From contig NZ_JAIOGQ010000020.1 of NCBI RefSeq assembly GCF_019904135.1, forward strand, positions 23,416-87,415: a DNA stretch of 64,000 nt, read 5' to 3'. Shown here in pieces: positions 8,604 through 18,984 of this stretch. Made by a program: the position numbers and the translations under genes. The notes below the pieces were generated by a model. The model was given only the letters and a program-made list of their open reading frames with translations, was not told where the DNA came from and did not search any database. How positions within the stretch are numbered: the first letter of the stretch is position 1; each line of letters opens with the position of its first letter. Source of the DNA: Paenibacillus caui (lineage in GTDB: Bacteria > Bacillota > Bacilli > Paenibacillales > Paenibacillaceae).

Positions 8604-11600
8604 TTAAAAATCAAACTCGATCGACGGAACGGCACTCTTTGCTTCCACAAGATCGTGGGGAAACGAGATGTCTCCGATGCGTCGATTTGGATTTTCTGCG
8701 ACTTGAGCCGCGATTTCGACGAAGCGTTGTGTCATTTTTACAACGGTCTGGCGCTTGAACAGCGCGGTTTTGAAATCAAGCCAAAGCGTAACGGTCTCTC
8801 CGCTCTCCACCGCTTGCAGGTAGAGATCGAAGATGGAGGTCTTCATGGAGATGTCATAAGGTGTGAGACGCAGACCTTCGAGTTCGACCTTGCCCTCTTT
8901 CATATTCTGCATGACCAACACCGTCTCGAACAGTGGGTTGCGGTTCGTCACACGCTCGAGTTGCAGACGTGCCACGAGGTCTTCGAATGGATACTCTTGG
9001 TTTTCGTAAGCATCGAGTGCGTGTTTCTTCACTTCTCCGAGCAGTTCGGCAAACGTCTTATCGGCTGTCGGACGGTTACGCATCGCGAGCATGTTCACAA
9101 AAATTCCAGCAATCCCTTGCAGGTCAGGGCGCGTTCGTCCCGCGATTGGCGAGCCGATGATCACATCGTCCTGCATCGAGTATTTTGCGAGCAGGATGTT
9201 ATAAATGCCAAGCAGAGCCATATACAGCGTCGCACCTTGACGTTGTGCCGACTCTTTCAGACCGAGCACAGTCGAGGCATCAAGTTCAAATTTCAAACGC
9301 TCCCCCGTATAGGATTGAATCGGCGGGCGTGGGAAATCGGTCGGCAGGTTCAGCTTCGGCACGTCTCCTGCGAAACGCTTCAACCAATACTGCTCCTGTT
9401 TCTTGACCTCGTCACTTTGCAGTTGTGCCGTTTGCCATGCCGCAAAATCGCGGTATTGCAATCGCAATGGCGGCAACTCGAGGCCTTGATACAGTTCAGC
9501 GATCTCACGCTTGACGATTTCGATGGTCACGCCGTCTGAGCAGAGATGATGCAGGTCGATCAGCAAGAAGTGTACATCTGCCCCCGTATGTACCAATTGA
9601 GCCCGCAGCAGCGGAGCCACTCCCAGATCAAATGGACGGATGAAAGCTGCGATGACGTCATCGATTTCCGTCTCATCGGCTGTGGTCGTCACGGTCTCAA
9701 AATCAACTTCGTCATACACGCGCTGAACAGGTTGTCCCTCCAAAATCTCAAACGAGGTGCGGAGTGCTTCATGACGTTGGATCAATTTTGCAATGGCCGC
9801 CTCCATGCGTGCACGGTCGAGATTCCCTTCCAGACGCATCGCCAGCGGTGTGTTGTAATTCGTGCTGGTGCTGTCGAATTGGTTCAGGATAAACAGGCGA
9901 CGCTGAGCAGAAGACAGCGGGTACACCTCCTGTTTGGTGATCGGTTGGATCTCTTCGTACCGCTTGCCCTTGCGGTTCTGGCGTATGAAATCTGCCAGTT
10001 TTCCAATCGTCGAACGTTCAAAAAACTCATGCAGAGGGATATCGGCGTTGAGCTTTTTGTGGATCGCAGAGACGACAGACACAACCTTGACAGAGTCGCC
10101 TCCCAGCTCGAGGAAATCATCTTCGATCCCGATCTTCTGGAAGCCGAGGACACTTTCCCAAATCAACGCAATCTGTTGTTCAAGTTCGTCACGCGCCGCG
10201 ACATATGGATTCGAAAGCGCTGGACGAGCATGCCCTACCGTATGTGGCACGTGAGCAACCTCGGCATCACGGGATTCCACCCGAATCCATTGATCGAGTC
10301 GTGCTTGCAGATCGGCTGTCGAGATCAGAACTTGGCTTTCTTCACAACCGTTAAGCAGGGCTTCCAGAACCGTCAGTCCCTCCTCTGGTGTCATCGCAAA
10401 CTCAGTTGCACTTTTGCCAAAGTACGCGCCTTGCTTGGCTTCATCCTCTTCAAACAGCCAGAAATCCCAGTTCACGCCGATCCAGCGTACGTCTCCTTCT
10501 GTATTATGACGGTGAACGTAATGATCGACGAACAGGTTGGCCGCAGAGTAGACGATGTGCCCCAGACCACCTAATACGGAAGTCAAAGAGGACATCAACA
10601 TACAGAAGTCGAGCTCTTTGCCGCGCAACACGTTTTCCAGCGTGAGAATCCCGTACAATTTCGCTTGAAATTGTTCCTCGACATGGAATGGCGTTGTTTC
10701 TTGAATCGAGATGAACGACTTTTTTCCGACGATACCAGCTGCATGGATCACGCCATTCAGAGTTCCAAAGTGTTCCTCTGCCTCAAGTACCACGATTCGC
10801 ATTCGTTCTTCATCGGCGACATCCGCTTCCAGAACGAGTACGTCCCCGCCGCTTTGGAATATCGTTTGCAGACGGCGAATTTTTTGAGAGGTCGCATCCT
10901 CTGCTGGATGAGTCGCCAGATAGCCATCCCACTCCTGTGCGGAAGGGAAGGAGGTACGACCCGTGATTACGACTTTTGCGTGCCAGCGGGTGATCAGGTA
11001 CTCCGTAAACAAGAGACCGATCGCACCAAGACCGCCGGTGATCAAATAGACACCTCCTTCGCGCAGCTGCAAGGCGTCTTCTTGCGGGTGATGGAGTGTT
11101 ATAGACTCCAACGACTGCACCAAACGTGCGCCTCTGCGATACGCAACCAACGGATCGCGTACAGGTGCAGATAACTCTTTGACCAGTTGTTCGAGGAGCT
11201 TTTTCTGTTGCCATGCTGTGCGCTGGACATGGTCGATGTCTACGCTGCGGCAACGAATGGCTGGATACTCCTGCGGAATGACCGTGACGCCGCCGAGCAG
11301 TGTCGCTTTTTCCGCCTGCACGATCTCATCTCCTTTGACAACATGGATGCCGTCGGTGATGACGGTGATTTCATAGTCATGCTCTGTACGGACACGGTCC
11401 ATCGCTTGAGCCAGATACAATAGGCTGTAAAAACCGAGGGTCTGTGCATCCCGTGCTACTTCTGGACTCAAGATTCGAATCTCTTTCGTCAAGCTCCACG
11501 CATGGACAATTTTGTACAATCGCTTTTCAGGCTGGTTCAGATGCTTCAAAAGCGCGTCGTAGTCTTGCGCATTCGACGGGTTCAGCACGATTCTCTGATC

Positions 11601-14504
11601 GTTGTGCACAGCAAACTGCGTTCCAGGCTCAACCGTCACGACCGATTCTCCCCGCTTAGCGAAGCGCTCGGCAAGGGCTTGACCAATGCTTGTCTGGCTA
11701 GCGAGAAACAGCCAGCCTACTCGATCATGATTCGCTTCCTCTTGCGGGTCAGCCGTGCGCTTCCACGTCGGGATATAACCCCAGTTCGTCGTGTCATTGC
11801 GTTTCCCAATGCTTGTGCCGGTTTGGGATTGCAATGCCTTTGCCGATTCGGCAGCAGAGCCGTCGATCCAGTAGCGTTTTCGGTCAAACGCATACGTTGG
11901 CAGTTTGAGTCGATGTCGGACTGCACCTTTGTAAAAGGCGTTCCAATCCACCGCCACCCCATATGCCCACAACCAACCGAGCTTCGCCAGCAGATGTTCG
12001 CTGTCGGATACTTGACGTTGTGCATTACGGATGAGATCGACGATGTTTTGACCTTTCTTCACATCTACGAAACGCCCGATCAAACTGGACAAGTCCCGGC
12101 CAGGTCCGACTTCTAGGAAGACGAGATTCGAGGTCTTCACCAGCTCTTCTACCCCCGCTGCAAAGCGAACCGTCTCGCGCATATGGCGAACCCAGTACAT
12201 CGGATCCGTCGCTTCCTGATCGGTGATCCAGCGTCCGGTGATGTCAGAGATATACAGGCGTTGTGGCTTGCGGAGCCTAACACTTCGCACCAACTGTTCA
12301 AAAGGTTCCAAGATTTCGTCCATCAAAAGGGAGTGACCTGCGAGTGCCGTTTTCACACGCATGCAGAGCACGCGCGCTTCCTTCATACGACGTTCCACTG
12401 CATTAATCGCATCGACGGTCCCTGCTACAATGCAGGAAGTTCCGTTGTCGACTGCGAGCGATACATCAGCGGTCAGATAAGGCAGTACTTTCGATTCGGA
12501 CAGCGGGATCGAGAGCATCGCTCCCTCTGGAACACGTTGCATCAAGTTACCACGTGCCACGATCAACTTCAGCGCATCTTCCAATGTGAACACGTCTGCG
12601 AGGCAGGCTGCCACGTACTCACCGAAGCTGTACCCGATCATCGTGTGAGGTTGAATCCCCATATTCAGCAACAGTTTGGCGAGTGCGTATTCGAATGCAA
12701 AAATCAGCGGTTGAGCATTCTGCGTCTTGGGCATCTCTTCCTCTCCGGCCGCTACATCTCCAGCTGGATACAACACATTTCGCAGGTGTGAGCATCCCAA
12801 ATGATCGAGAATCGCGAAACAACGGTCGAGTTCAGTGCGGAACACCGCCTCTTCCTCGTACAAGTCCCGTCCCATGTTGACGTACTGCGACCCTTGACCA
12901 GGGAACAGGAAGACGACTGGACGATTTTTTTCACGGGAAAAGTGGGTGTGTACCATGCGCGTGTCCGAAGTCTCTGCACGCAAAGCCTCTACCGCTTCCT
13001 GCACGTTCGTGACCACCAGATGACGACGATGGTCGAACAAATTGCGTCCCGTTTGAAGCGTATACGCAACGTCCGTTAGATTCACGTCCGCTTTCGATTC
13101 CAAGAAATCGGCCAACTCGGATGTCATGTTTTGAAGCGAAGCATCCGATTGAGCAGACAGCGTGAGAAGATGGGCTTCTCGACCTTGTCCCGATGGCTGA
13201 CGTGGCGGTGCTTCTTCAAGCACGACATGGGCATTCGTTCCGCCGATTCCAAACGCACTCACACCCGCGCGAAGTGGCGTCTTCCCCGTTCTTTCCCACC
13301 GTTTGAGTTCGGTGTTCACGTAAAACGGGCTGTTCTCGAAGTCGATTTTTGGATTCGCCTTTTTAAAATGCAGAGCGGGTACCAGTTCTTTGTGATACAA
13401 GGAGAGCACCGTTTTGATGAAGCCGGTGACGCCTGCAGCTTGGTTGAGGTGACCCGTGTTGGTCTTAGCTGATCCCAAAGCGCAAAATCCCTTTTGGTCG
13501 GAGCTGAAAGCGAGTTTCAGGCCTTCAAACTCAATCGGGTCACCGAGCGTCGAACCCGCTCCGTGGGTCTCGACGTAGGTGATCGTTTCAGGATCAACTT
13601 CGGCAACATGATGGGCGGAACGAATGGCAATCATCTGCCCTTTTGGCGATGGTGCGGTGTAGCCCGCCTTAAGGTTGCCGTCGTTGTTAATCGCAGTCCC
13701 TTTGATCACCGCATAGATGTGGTCGCCGTCTCGAATCGCGTCGTCGAGCATTTTCAACACGACACATCCAGCCCCGTCACCAAACACAAGCCCGTCTGCC
13801 TCTTCATCAAATGCGCGGCATGCCCCACTCTTTGACAACAGCATTCCCTCTTCGTACAGGTAGCCATTTTTGCGTGGAACCACGACGGAAGCGCCACCTG
13901 CGAGCGCCATGTTGCACTCGCCTGCGATCAGCGCTTGGCTGGCCAGGTGGATCGCCACCAGCGAGGTCGAACAAGCGGTCTGCACGGTCAACGTTGGACC
14001 TCTCAAGTTCAACTTGTACGCCACACGTGTACTGAACGTGTTGCTGTCGTTAAGGCTGACGATCTCAAATTGATCGTTCGGAGACTGCATATGAGGAAGC
14101 AGATGCCCCATCCAAAGCAGATTCTGGGTATTGCCGGCGTAGAGACCGATTCTGCCTTTGTATGTCTCGTTGGCATAGCCTGCGTCTTCAAGTGCTTCAT
14201 AGCTAACCTCATGGAAGAGTCTGAACTGCGGGTCCATGTAACTCGCTTCCTTTGGGGTGTAGCCAAAAAAGGAAGCGTCAAAGTCTTCGATAGCGTCAAG
14301 GCTGCCCTTTTTCTTCACATAGTCCGGGTGGCTGAGGAGTTCGCGGTTAACCCCAAACTCCAGCAACTCCTCATCGGTAAATGTCGAGAGAGCGTCCACG
14401 CCCCGCCGCAGATTTTCCCAAAACTCCTGAATGTTCTTCGCTTTGGGAAAACGTCCAGACATACCGATGACGGCAATTTCTAATCCGGTTCTCTCATCAC
14501 TCAC
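8604..14504 (-). CDS. Hybrid PKS-NRPS: KS-AT-KR-ACP-C
   Basis: 1966 residues. The start is taken as GTG at 14504, preceded by GAGGTGG; it begins VSDERTGLEIAVIG like the sister PKS starts, while an upstream ATG would add 45 unrelated residues inside the previous gene. KS has Cys near 173 (TACSTS), His in ETHGAGS and KTNTGH. AT runs from GQGSQY near 533, with GYSFGE near 625 and LAGHS near 721, the same variant pair as in the partial PKS at the left edge. KR has GGLGAIG near 1152 and Ser/Tyr/Asn (SSLTS, VYSAAN). The carrier has GGDSVK near 1468. A complete C domain follows with HHLCSDG near 1650. The module adds one ketide, reduces it, and the C domain joins the chain to the amino acid on the next protein. 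That protein begins with an additional, partial C domain, so this full C is presumably the working one. Confidence 0.93.
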   Translation of the reverse strand: MSDERTGLEIAVIGMSGRFPKAKNIQEFWENLRRGVDALSTFTDEELLEFGVNRELLSHPDYVKKKGSLDAIEDFDASFFGYTPKEASYMDPQFRLFHEVSYEALEDAGYANETYKGRIGLYAGNTQNLLWMGHLLPHMQSPNDQFEIVSLNDSNTFSTRVAYKLNLRGPTLTVQTACSTSLVAIHLASQALIAGECNMALAGGASVVVPRKNGYLYEEGMLLSKSGACRAFDEEADGLVFGDGAGCVVLKMLDDAIRDGDHIYAVIKGTAINNDGNLKAGYTAPSPKGQMIAIRSAHHVAEVDPETITYVETHGAGSTLGDPIEFEGLKLAFSSDQKGFCALGSAKTNTGHLNQAAGVTGFIKTVLSLYHKELVPALHFKKANPKIDFENSPFYVNTELKRWERTGKTPLRAGVSAFGIGGTNAHVVLEEAPPRQPSGQGREAHLLTLSAQSDASLQNMTSELADFLESKADVNLTDVAYTLQTGRNLFDHRRHLVVTNVQEAVEALRAETSDTRMVHTHFSREKNRPVVFLFPGQGSQYVNMGRDLYEEEAVFRTELDRCFAILDHLGCSHLRNVLYPAGDVAAGEEEMPKTQNAQPLIFAFEYALAKLLLNMGIQPHTMIGYSFGEYVAACLADVFTLEDALKLIVARGNLMQRVPEGAMLSIPLSESKVLPYLTADVSLAVDNGTSCIVAGTVDAINAVERRMKEARVLCMRVKTALAGHSLLMDEILEPFEQLVRSVRLRKPQRLYISDITGRWITDQEATDPMYWVRHMRETVRFAAGVEELVKTSNLVFLEVGPGRDLSSLIGRFVDVKKGQNIVDLIRNAQRQVSDSEHLLAKLGWLWAYGVAVDWNAFYKGAVRHRLKLPTYAFDRKRYWIDGSAAESAKALQSQTGTSIGKRNDTTNWGYIPTWKRTADPQEEANHDRVGWLFLASQTSIGQALAERFAKRGESVVTVEPGTQFAVHNDQRIVLNPSNAQDYDALLKHLNQPEKRLYKIVHAWSLTKEIRILSPEVARDAQTLGFYSLLYLAQAMDRVRTEHDYEITVITDGIHVVKGDEIVQAEKATLLGGVTVIPQEYPAIRCRSVDIDHVQRTAWQQKKLLEQLVKELSAPVRDPLVAYRRGARLVQSLESITLHHPQEDALQLREGGVYLITGGLGAIGLLFTEYLITRWHAKVVITGRTSFPSAQEWDGYLATHPAEDATSQKIRRLQTIFQSGGDVLVLEADVADEERMRIVVLEAEEHFGTLNGVIHAAGIVGKKSFISIQETTPFHVEEQFQAKLYGILTLENVLRGKELDFCMLMSSLTSVLGGLGHIVYSAANLFVDHYVHRHNTEGDVRWIGVNWDFWLFEEDEAKQGAYFGKSATEFAMTPEEGLTVLEALLNGCEESQVLISTADLQARLDQWIRVESRDAEVAHVPHTVGHARPALSNPYVAARDELEQQIALIWESVLGFQKIGIEDDFLELGGDSVKVVSVVSAIHKKLNADIPLHEFFERSTIGKLADFIRQNRKGKRYEEIQPITKQEVYPLSSAQRRLFILNQFDSTSTNYNTPLAMRLEGNLDRARMEAAIAKLIQRHEALRTSFEILEGQPVQRVYDEVDFETVTTTADETEIDDVIAAFIRPFDLGVAPLLRAQLVHTGADVHFLLIDLHHLCSDGVTIEIVKREIAELYQGLELPPLRLQYRDFAAWQTAQLQSDEVKKQEQYWLKRFAGDVPKLNLPTDFPRPPIQSYTGERLKFELDASTVLGLKESAQRQGATLYMALLGIYNILLAKYSMQDDVIIGSPIAGRTRPDLQGIAGIFVNMLAMRNRPTADKTFAELLGEVKKHALDAYENQEYPFEDLVARLQLERVTNRNPLFETVLVMQNMKEGKVELEGLRLTPYDISMKTSIFDLYLQAVESGETVTLWLDFKTALFKRQTVVKMTQRFVEIAAQVAENPNRRIGDISFPHDLVEAKSAVPSIEFDF

Positions 14505-17500
14505 TGAATTCCACCTCGCGTGCCTGTCTTCTTCGTTTTCGGTTCTCGCGACCTTTTTTCTGCTCGTCGAGCCAATCGTTCTCTTCTTCGGATACGGTCT
14601 CTGTGCCATTTTGTGTGACCAGATGATCGACCAGCGCACGGATCGTAGAATACTTGAACAGTGTCAGCACTGGGACTTCCTGCCCCAAGACGGCTGGCAG
14701 TTGCTTTGAAATCTGCACCATGTCGATCGAGGACGTCCCGAGTTCAAAGAAGTTGTCATGTACACCCACCTGCCCCAAACCTAGGTAGTTCTGCCAGATC
14801 TCACAGAGTTGCTGCTCGATTTGATTGGCTGGTGCAAGATACGATGTGGTTAGTTCTGGTCGGGCAAACACGACGCCCGTTTCTTGCTTCTTGTCCTTAT
14901 CGCTGAAGTTAACCCAACGGTTGAGTCGCGGTTGCAACTCTTCGGTGGAAACCACCACCTGTGTCAGTCCCTGTTGAACCAAGATGCGTCCCAGCGCGTC
15001 ACCGCCCTCGTCTGGAGCGATCATCATTAGATCGTCACTCGTGAACACTTCGCGTTGCGGTTTGGTTGCGATTCGCCAGCCATCCCATGCCACGCTAATC
15101 CAACGGGTCGGTGTGAGTTGCGACTGTTGCTTGGCAAACGTATCGAGGAATGCATTGGCAGCAGCATATCCCGCGTACCCGAGACCGCCCAGGATCGAAG
15201 ATAAGGACGATGTCAGCACAACGAAATCCAATTCACGACCACGGAGCGCCTGTTCCAACGCGAGCGTGCCGTAGACTTTCGGTGCAAATTGGGTCTCAAC
15301 CTCTGTTTCCGTGATGGAATCGATGGCGGTAATCGAAGTGCCCTTGGTGATACCTGCAGCGTGAATCACGCCGTGCAATGCCCCGAAGTGCTCCTCCGTT
15401 TGATCGATTGCCGAAGCTAGCTCTGCTCCGTTCGCGACATCCGCTTGCAGACACAGGATCTCTGCTCCGTGTCTTTGCAACTGTTTGATGCGCTCTAGTT
15501 GTTCGTCACTTGGTGCTGATCGACCGAGCAAGACAAGCTTCACGCCTTTGCCCACACTTTTCGCGATGCATTCAGTCAGAGCCAGACCTACTCCGCCGAA
15601 ACCGCCCGTCAAAAGGTAAACACCATTTGCACGCAACGGCAGGTTCTGCTGATTGTCCAATCTTCGTGGGGTGAACGACTGCAAGAGACGTTGCCCGCCA
15701 CGATACGCAACGACCGGATCGAAGGCTTTGGTTGTGAACTCCGTGATCAGCTGATCGAGCAGTTGACGTTCTTGCCAGCCACCTGCCATTGGCACGGTTA
15801 CGTCGACAGAACGGACTTTTAGGAATGGATACTCCTGTCCAATGACTTTGAGCAAGCCGAGCAACGTCGCTTTCCCTGCTTCCACCGCTGTTTCACCCGC
15901 TACATCGTGCAATCCAGAAGAGAGCACATAGATGTCGAGCGGTGAGGAGTCGAGCGCTTTTACGAGGCGCAGGAGACTATAGAAGCCACGCTCTTGCGCC
16001 TCTTGTACGTTTGGCAACGAGTCAAGTGTCCACGCATGAACGATTTTTTGTGGCTTTACGGTTTGTAAATGAGTGGTGAGTTCATCGTGAGAAAACGCCG
16101 TGAACACCTCGTGCCCTCTCGACTTCAATTCAATTGTCAGTCGTGTTGCCAATCCGCCGCGGTCGAGCAGAAGCAACCACGTTTTTGGTTCTTCCGATGT
16201 CTCCTCTACTAACGGATTCTGTAGCCATGCTGGGAGATAGAACCAATCCGCCAGCTTTTTACGCTTCGACGTGCTGCCAGGAAGCGGAATCACTTGACCG
16301 TTTTTTTGCATATCGAGCAGTTCTTGCGCGTGTTTCCAGAAATATTGACGCTCGAACGGATACGTTGGGAGCGGGATCCGACGGCGTTTTTGTTCTCCGT
16401 AGAGGTACGACCACTCCAGACGCAGACCCGCAGCATACAAAACTCCAATTTTCGAGAGCAAATGCTCGCGGTCGGATGCGGCATCCTGCGGATGACGGAT
16501 GATGTTCAAGACCGTGTGTTCGGAACGTTTGGCTGGATGTTTGCGCAACAAAGTTACGAGGGTGTTCCCCGCACCGAGTTCGATGAACACCGCTTTTTCC
16601 ATCGTCAGTAAACGTCCGATCCCATCACTAAAACGCACAGTTTCGCGCAGATGGCGTACCCAGTAGCGGCTATCCTTCACGTCCGCTTCCGTTATCTCCA
16701 CCCCAGTCACGTTCGAGAGATATGGAATCTGCGGCGCATGGAAGGTGACTTCCCGAACTTTTTGCTCAAACTGCGCCAACATCGGTTCCATCATCGGAGA
16801 GTGGAATGCGTGCGACGTGTGCAACCGTGTGGAGGAATGACCAGCCGCTTGTAAAGTACGCTCGAACGCATCCACCGCGTCGAAGGAGCCAGATACCACG
16901 CACATGCCTGGACTGTTAACGGCTGCCAGTGCGAGGTCAGCGCTAAGCAGCGGACGAATATCCTCTTCCGGAAGTTGAACTGCCGTCATCGCACCCGGTG
17001 CCATGCTTTGCATGAGTTTGCCACGCCATGCCACCAGTTTCAACGTATCTTCAGGCGATATGACCCCCGAGAGGCAGGCCGCTGTGAACTCGCCGATGCT
17101 GTGACCGATCATCACTTGCGGGCGGATTCCTAAGCTCAGCAGGTATTGAGCAAGCGCGTATTCCACTGCGAAAATGGCAACTTGTGCTGCTTCCGTTTGG
17201 TTGAGGCGCAGAGCATCTTGCTCAGAAGGGACAGACGGAAAGAAACGTTCTTTTAAATCAAAGTCCACATAGGGACGTACGAGTTTAAAACAAGAGTCCA
17301 GCGCGTCACGGAATACAGGTTCTTGTTCGTAGAGTCCGCGCGCCATGTTTACATACTGCGACCCCTGTCCAGAGAACAGGAATACCACTGGCGATTCGCC
17401 CGATTCCTTGGTGTGGAACGTTTGCGATTTCAATGGGTCTGTCAATGCGGCTGCCATGTCCAAAGCGTTTGAAGCGACCACTGCTCGCTTGTGTGCGAAC

Positions 17501-18984
17501 GTACGGCGACCCACTTGCAACGTATAGGCAGCATCGGCCAGGTTCAGCGTCGGATTCTCGCGGAGATACGCGGCGAGATCGGCGCTCATTGCTTCGAGTG
17601 CAGTCGCGGTCTTCGCACTGAGCAGGAACAGCCAAGCCGCTCCCGTTGGCGAGGAAGAAATGTCTCGTGGTGCTTCTTCCAGAACCACGTGAGCATTTGT
17701 ACCGCCAATGCCAAAGGAACTGACCCCCGCCCGACGCGGTGTCGCCCCTGTCCACGGAGTGAGTGCGGTGTTTATCACGAATGGCGAGTTGGTGAAATCG
17801 ATTTTCGGATTTGGCGCTTTATAGTGCAGCGTTGGCGGAATCAGACCATCACGTACGGTCAGCACCGCCTTGATGAAGCCAGCAACACCAGCCGCAGTGT
17901 TCAAATGCCCCAGGTTGGATTTGGCCGAACCAATGCGACAAAATCCTATCTGCTTCGTGTCGAACGCAACTTTCAATCCTTCAATTTCGATCGGGTCACC
18001 AATCGCTGTACCTGTGCCATGCGCTTCGATGTAGCCGATGCTTTCCGGTTCCACTTCCGCCATATAATGGGCGGCTTTGATCACTTCGGCTTGCCCTTCC
18101 ACGGACGGAGCCGTGTAATCCACTTTGCGTGCACCGTCGTTGTTGGTAGCCGATCCCTTGATCACAGCATGAATCGTGTCACCATCGGCAATGGCGTCTT
18201 CGAGACGCTTTAACACGACGATCCCAACGCCATCCCCTTCCAATGTCCCTTGGGCGTCGGCATCAAACGGGCGGCAGTGACCATCTGGAGAGTTGATCAT
18301 GCCTTCTGTGTAGAGATACCCTTTTTTATGTGGCAGGGAAAGCGAGATACCGCCAGCGAGCGCGATATCGCAGCCGCCTGTCAGCAAGCCTTTGCAGGCG
18401 AGATCAATCAACACGAGCGATGTGGAGCAAGCCGTGTCGACGGTATAACTCGGTCCCGTCAAATTCAGATTGAACGAGACACGTGTAGCCAAAAAGTCCT
18501 TGTCGTTCAAGAGCCAAGCCGTGTGGTTGGCTTGCGCGTCATCGGAGAGCACAGGCAGTCGGTGCCAAAAATGGTTCACAGCAGCACCTGCGTAGTTCCC
18601 GATCAAACCGTTGTACAATTCACTCGCATAGCCGGCGTTTTCCAAAGCCTCATATGCGACCTCATGATAGAGGCGAATCTGCGGCTCCATCAATTCAGCC
18701 TCGCGTGGCGTGTAACCGAAAAACGAAGCGTCAAACCATTCGGTTTTTTCCAAGAACCCTTTGGCTTTGACATACCGTGGGGAGCGGATCAGATCGGGGT
18801 CTACCCCGGCCTGTTCCAGTTCCTCGTCGGTAAAATGCGTAATGCTCTCCACACCGTTTTTCAGATTCTCCCAGTAAATCGTTACGTTGTCTGCTCCAGG
18901 GAAGCGTGCTGCCATCCCAATGACGGCGATCTCAAATCCGGTGCGATCCGTTTCATTGTCAGCGTGGTATAAGGTATCCGTCAT
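14497..18984 (-). CDS. Modular PKS: KS-AT-KR-ACP, malonyl-type AT
   Basis: 1495 residues, one complete ketide module. KS: Cys near 185 in TACSTS, His in EAHGTGT and KSNLGH. AT: GQGSQY, GHSIGE near 625 and SHAFHS near 725, the classic malonyl-CoA pattern, unlike the other two ATs in the locus. KR: GGFGGVG near 1128, catalytic SSLSS and GYAAAN; I do not see the LDD motif of B-type KRs. Carrier: LGTSSIDM near 1417. The ATG at 18984 overlaps the stop of the upstream NRPS (ATGA), and the stop at 14497 overlaps the start of the next gene. Its KS should take the chain from the unusual third T domain of the 4055-residue NRPS, add two carbons and leave a beta-hydroxyl. Confidence 0.94.
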   Translation of the reverse strand: MTDTLYHADNETDRTGFEIAVIGMAARFPGADNVTIYWENLKNGVESITHFTDEELEQAGVDPDLIRSPRYVKAKGFLEKTEWFDASFFGYTPREAELMEPQIRLYHEVAYEALENAGYASELYNGLIGNYAGAAVNHFWHRLPVLSDDAQANHTAWLLNDKDFLATRVSFNLNLTGPSYTVDTACSTSLVLIDLACKGLLTGGCDIALAGGISLSLPHKKGYLYTEGMINSPDGHCRPFDADAQGTLEGDGVGIVVLKRLEDAIADGDTIHAVIKGSATNNDGARKVDYTAPSVEGQAEVIKAAHYMAEVEPESIGYIEAHGTGTAIGDPIEIEGLKVAFDTKQIGFCRIGSAKSNLGHLNTAAGVAGFIKAVLTVRDGLIPPTLHYKAPNPKIDFTNSPFVINTALTPWTGATPRRAGVSSFGIGGTNAHVVLEEAPRDISSSPTGAAWLFLLSAKTATALEAMSADLAAYLRENPTLNLADAAYTLQVGRRTFAHKRAVVASNALDMAAALTDPLKSQTFHTKESGESPVVFLFSGQGSQYVNMARGLYEQEPVFRDALDSCFKLVRPYVDFDLKERFFPSVPSEQDALRLNQTEAAQVAIFAVEYALAQYLLSLGIRPQVMIGHSIGEFTAACLSGVISPEDTLKLVAWRGKLMQSMAPGAMTAVQLPEEDIRPLLSADLALAAVNSPGMCVVSGSFDAVDAFERTLQAAGHSSTRLHTSHAFHSPMMEPMLAQFEQKVREVTFHAPQIPYLSNVTGVEITEADVKDSRYWVRHLRETVRFSDGIGRLLTMEKAVFIELGAGNTLVTLLRKHPAKRSEHTVLNIIRHPQDAASDREHLLSKIGVLYAAGLRLEWSYLYGEQKRRRIPLPTYPFERQYFWKHAQELLDMQKNGQVIPLPGSTSKRKKLADWFYLPAWLQNPLVEETSEEPKTWLLLLDRGGLATRLTIELKSRGHEVFTAFSHDELTTHLQTVKPQKIVHAWTLDSLPNVQEAQERGFYSLLRLVKALDSSPLDIYVLSSGLHDVAGETAVEAGKATLLGLLKVIGQEYPFLKVRSVDVTVPMAGGWQERQLLDQLITEFTTKAFDPVVAYRGGQRLLQSFTPRRLDNQQNLPLRANGVYLLTGGFGGVGLALTECIAKSVGKGVKLVLLGRSAPSDEQLERIKQLQRHGAEILCLQADVANGAELASAIDQTEEHFGALHGVIHAAGITKGTSITAIDSITETEVETQFAPKVYGTLALEQALRGRELDFVVLTSSLSSILGGLGYAGYAAANAFLDTFAKQQSQLTPTRWISVAWDGWRIATKPQREVFTSDDLMMIAPDEGGDALGRILVQQGLTQVVVSTEELQPRLNRWVNFSDKDKKQETGVVFARPELTTSYLAPANQIEQQLCEIWQNYLGLGQVGVHDNFFELGTSSIDMVQISKQLPAVLGQEVPVLTLFKYSTIRALVDHLVTQNGTETVSEEENDWLDEQKKGRENRKRRRQAREVEFSE

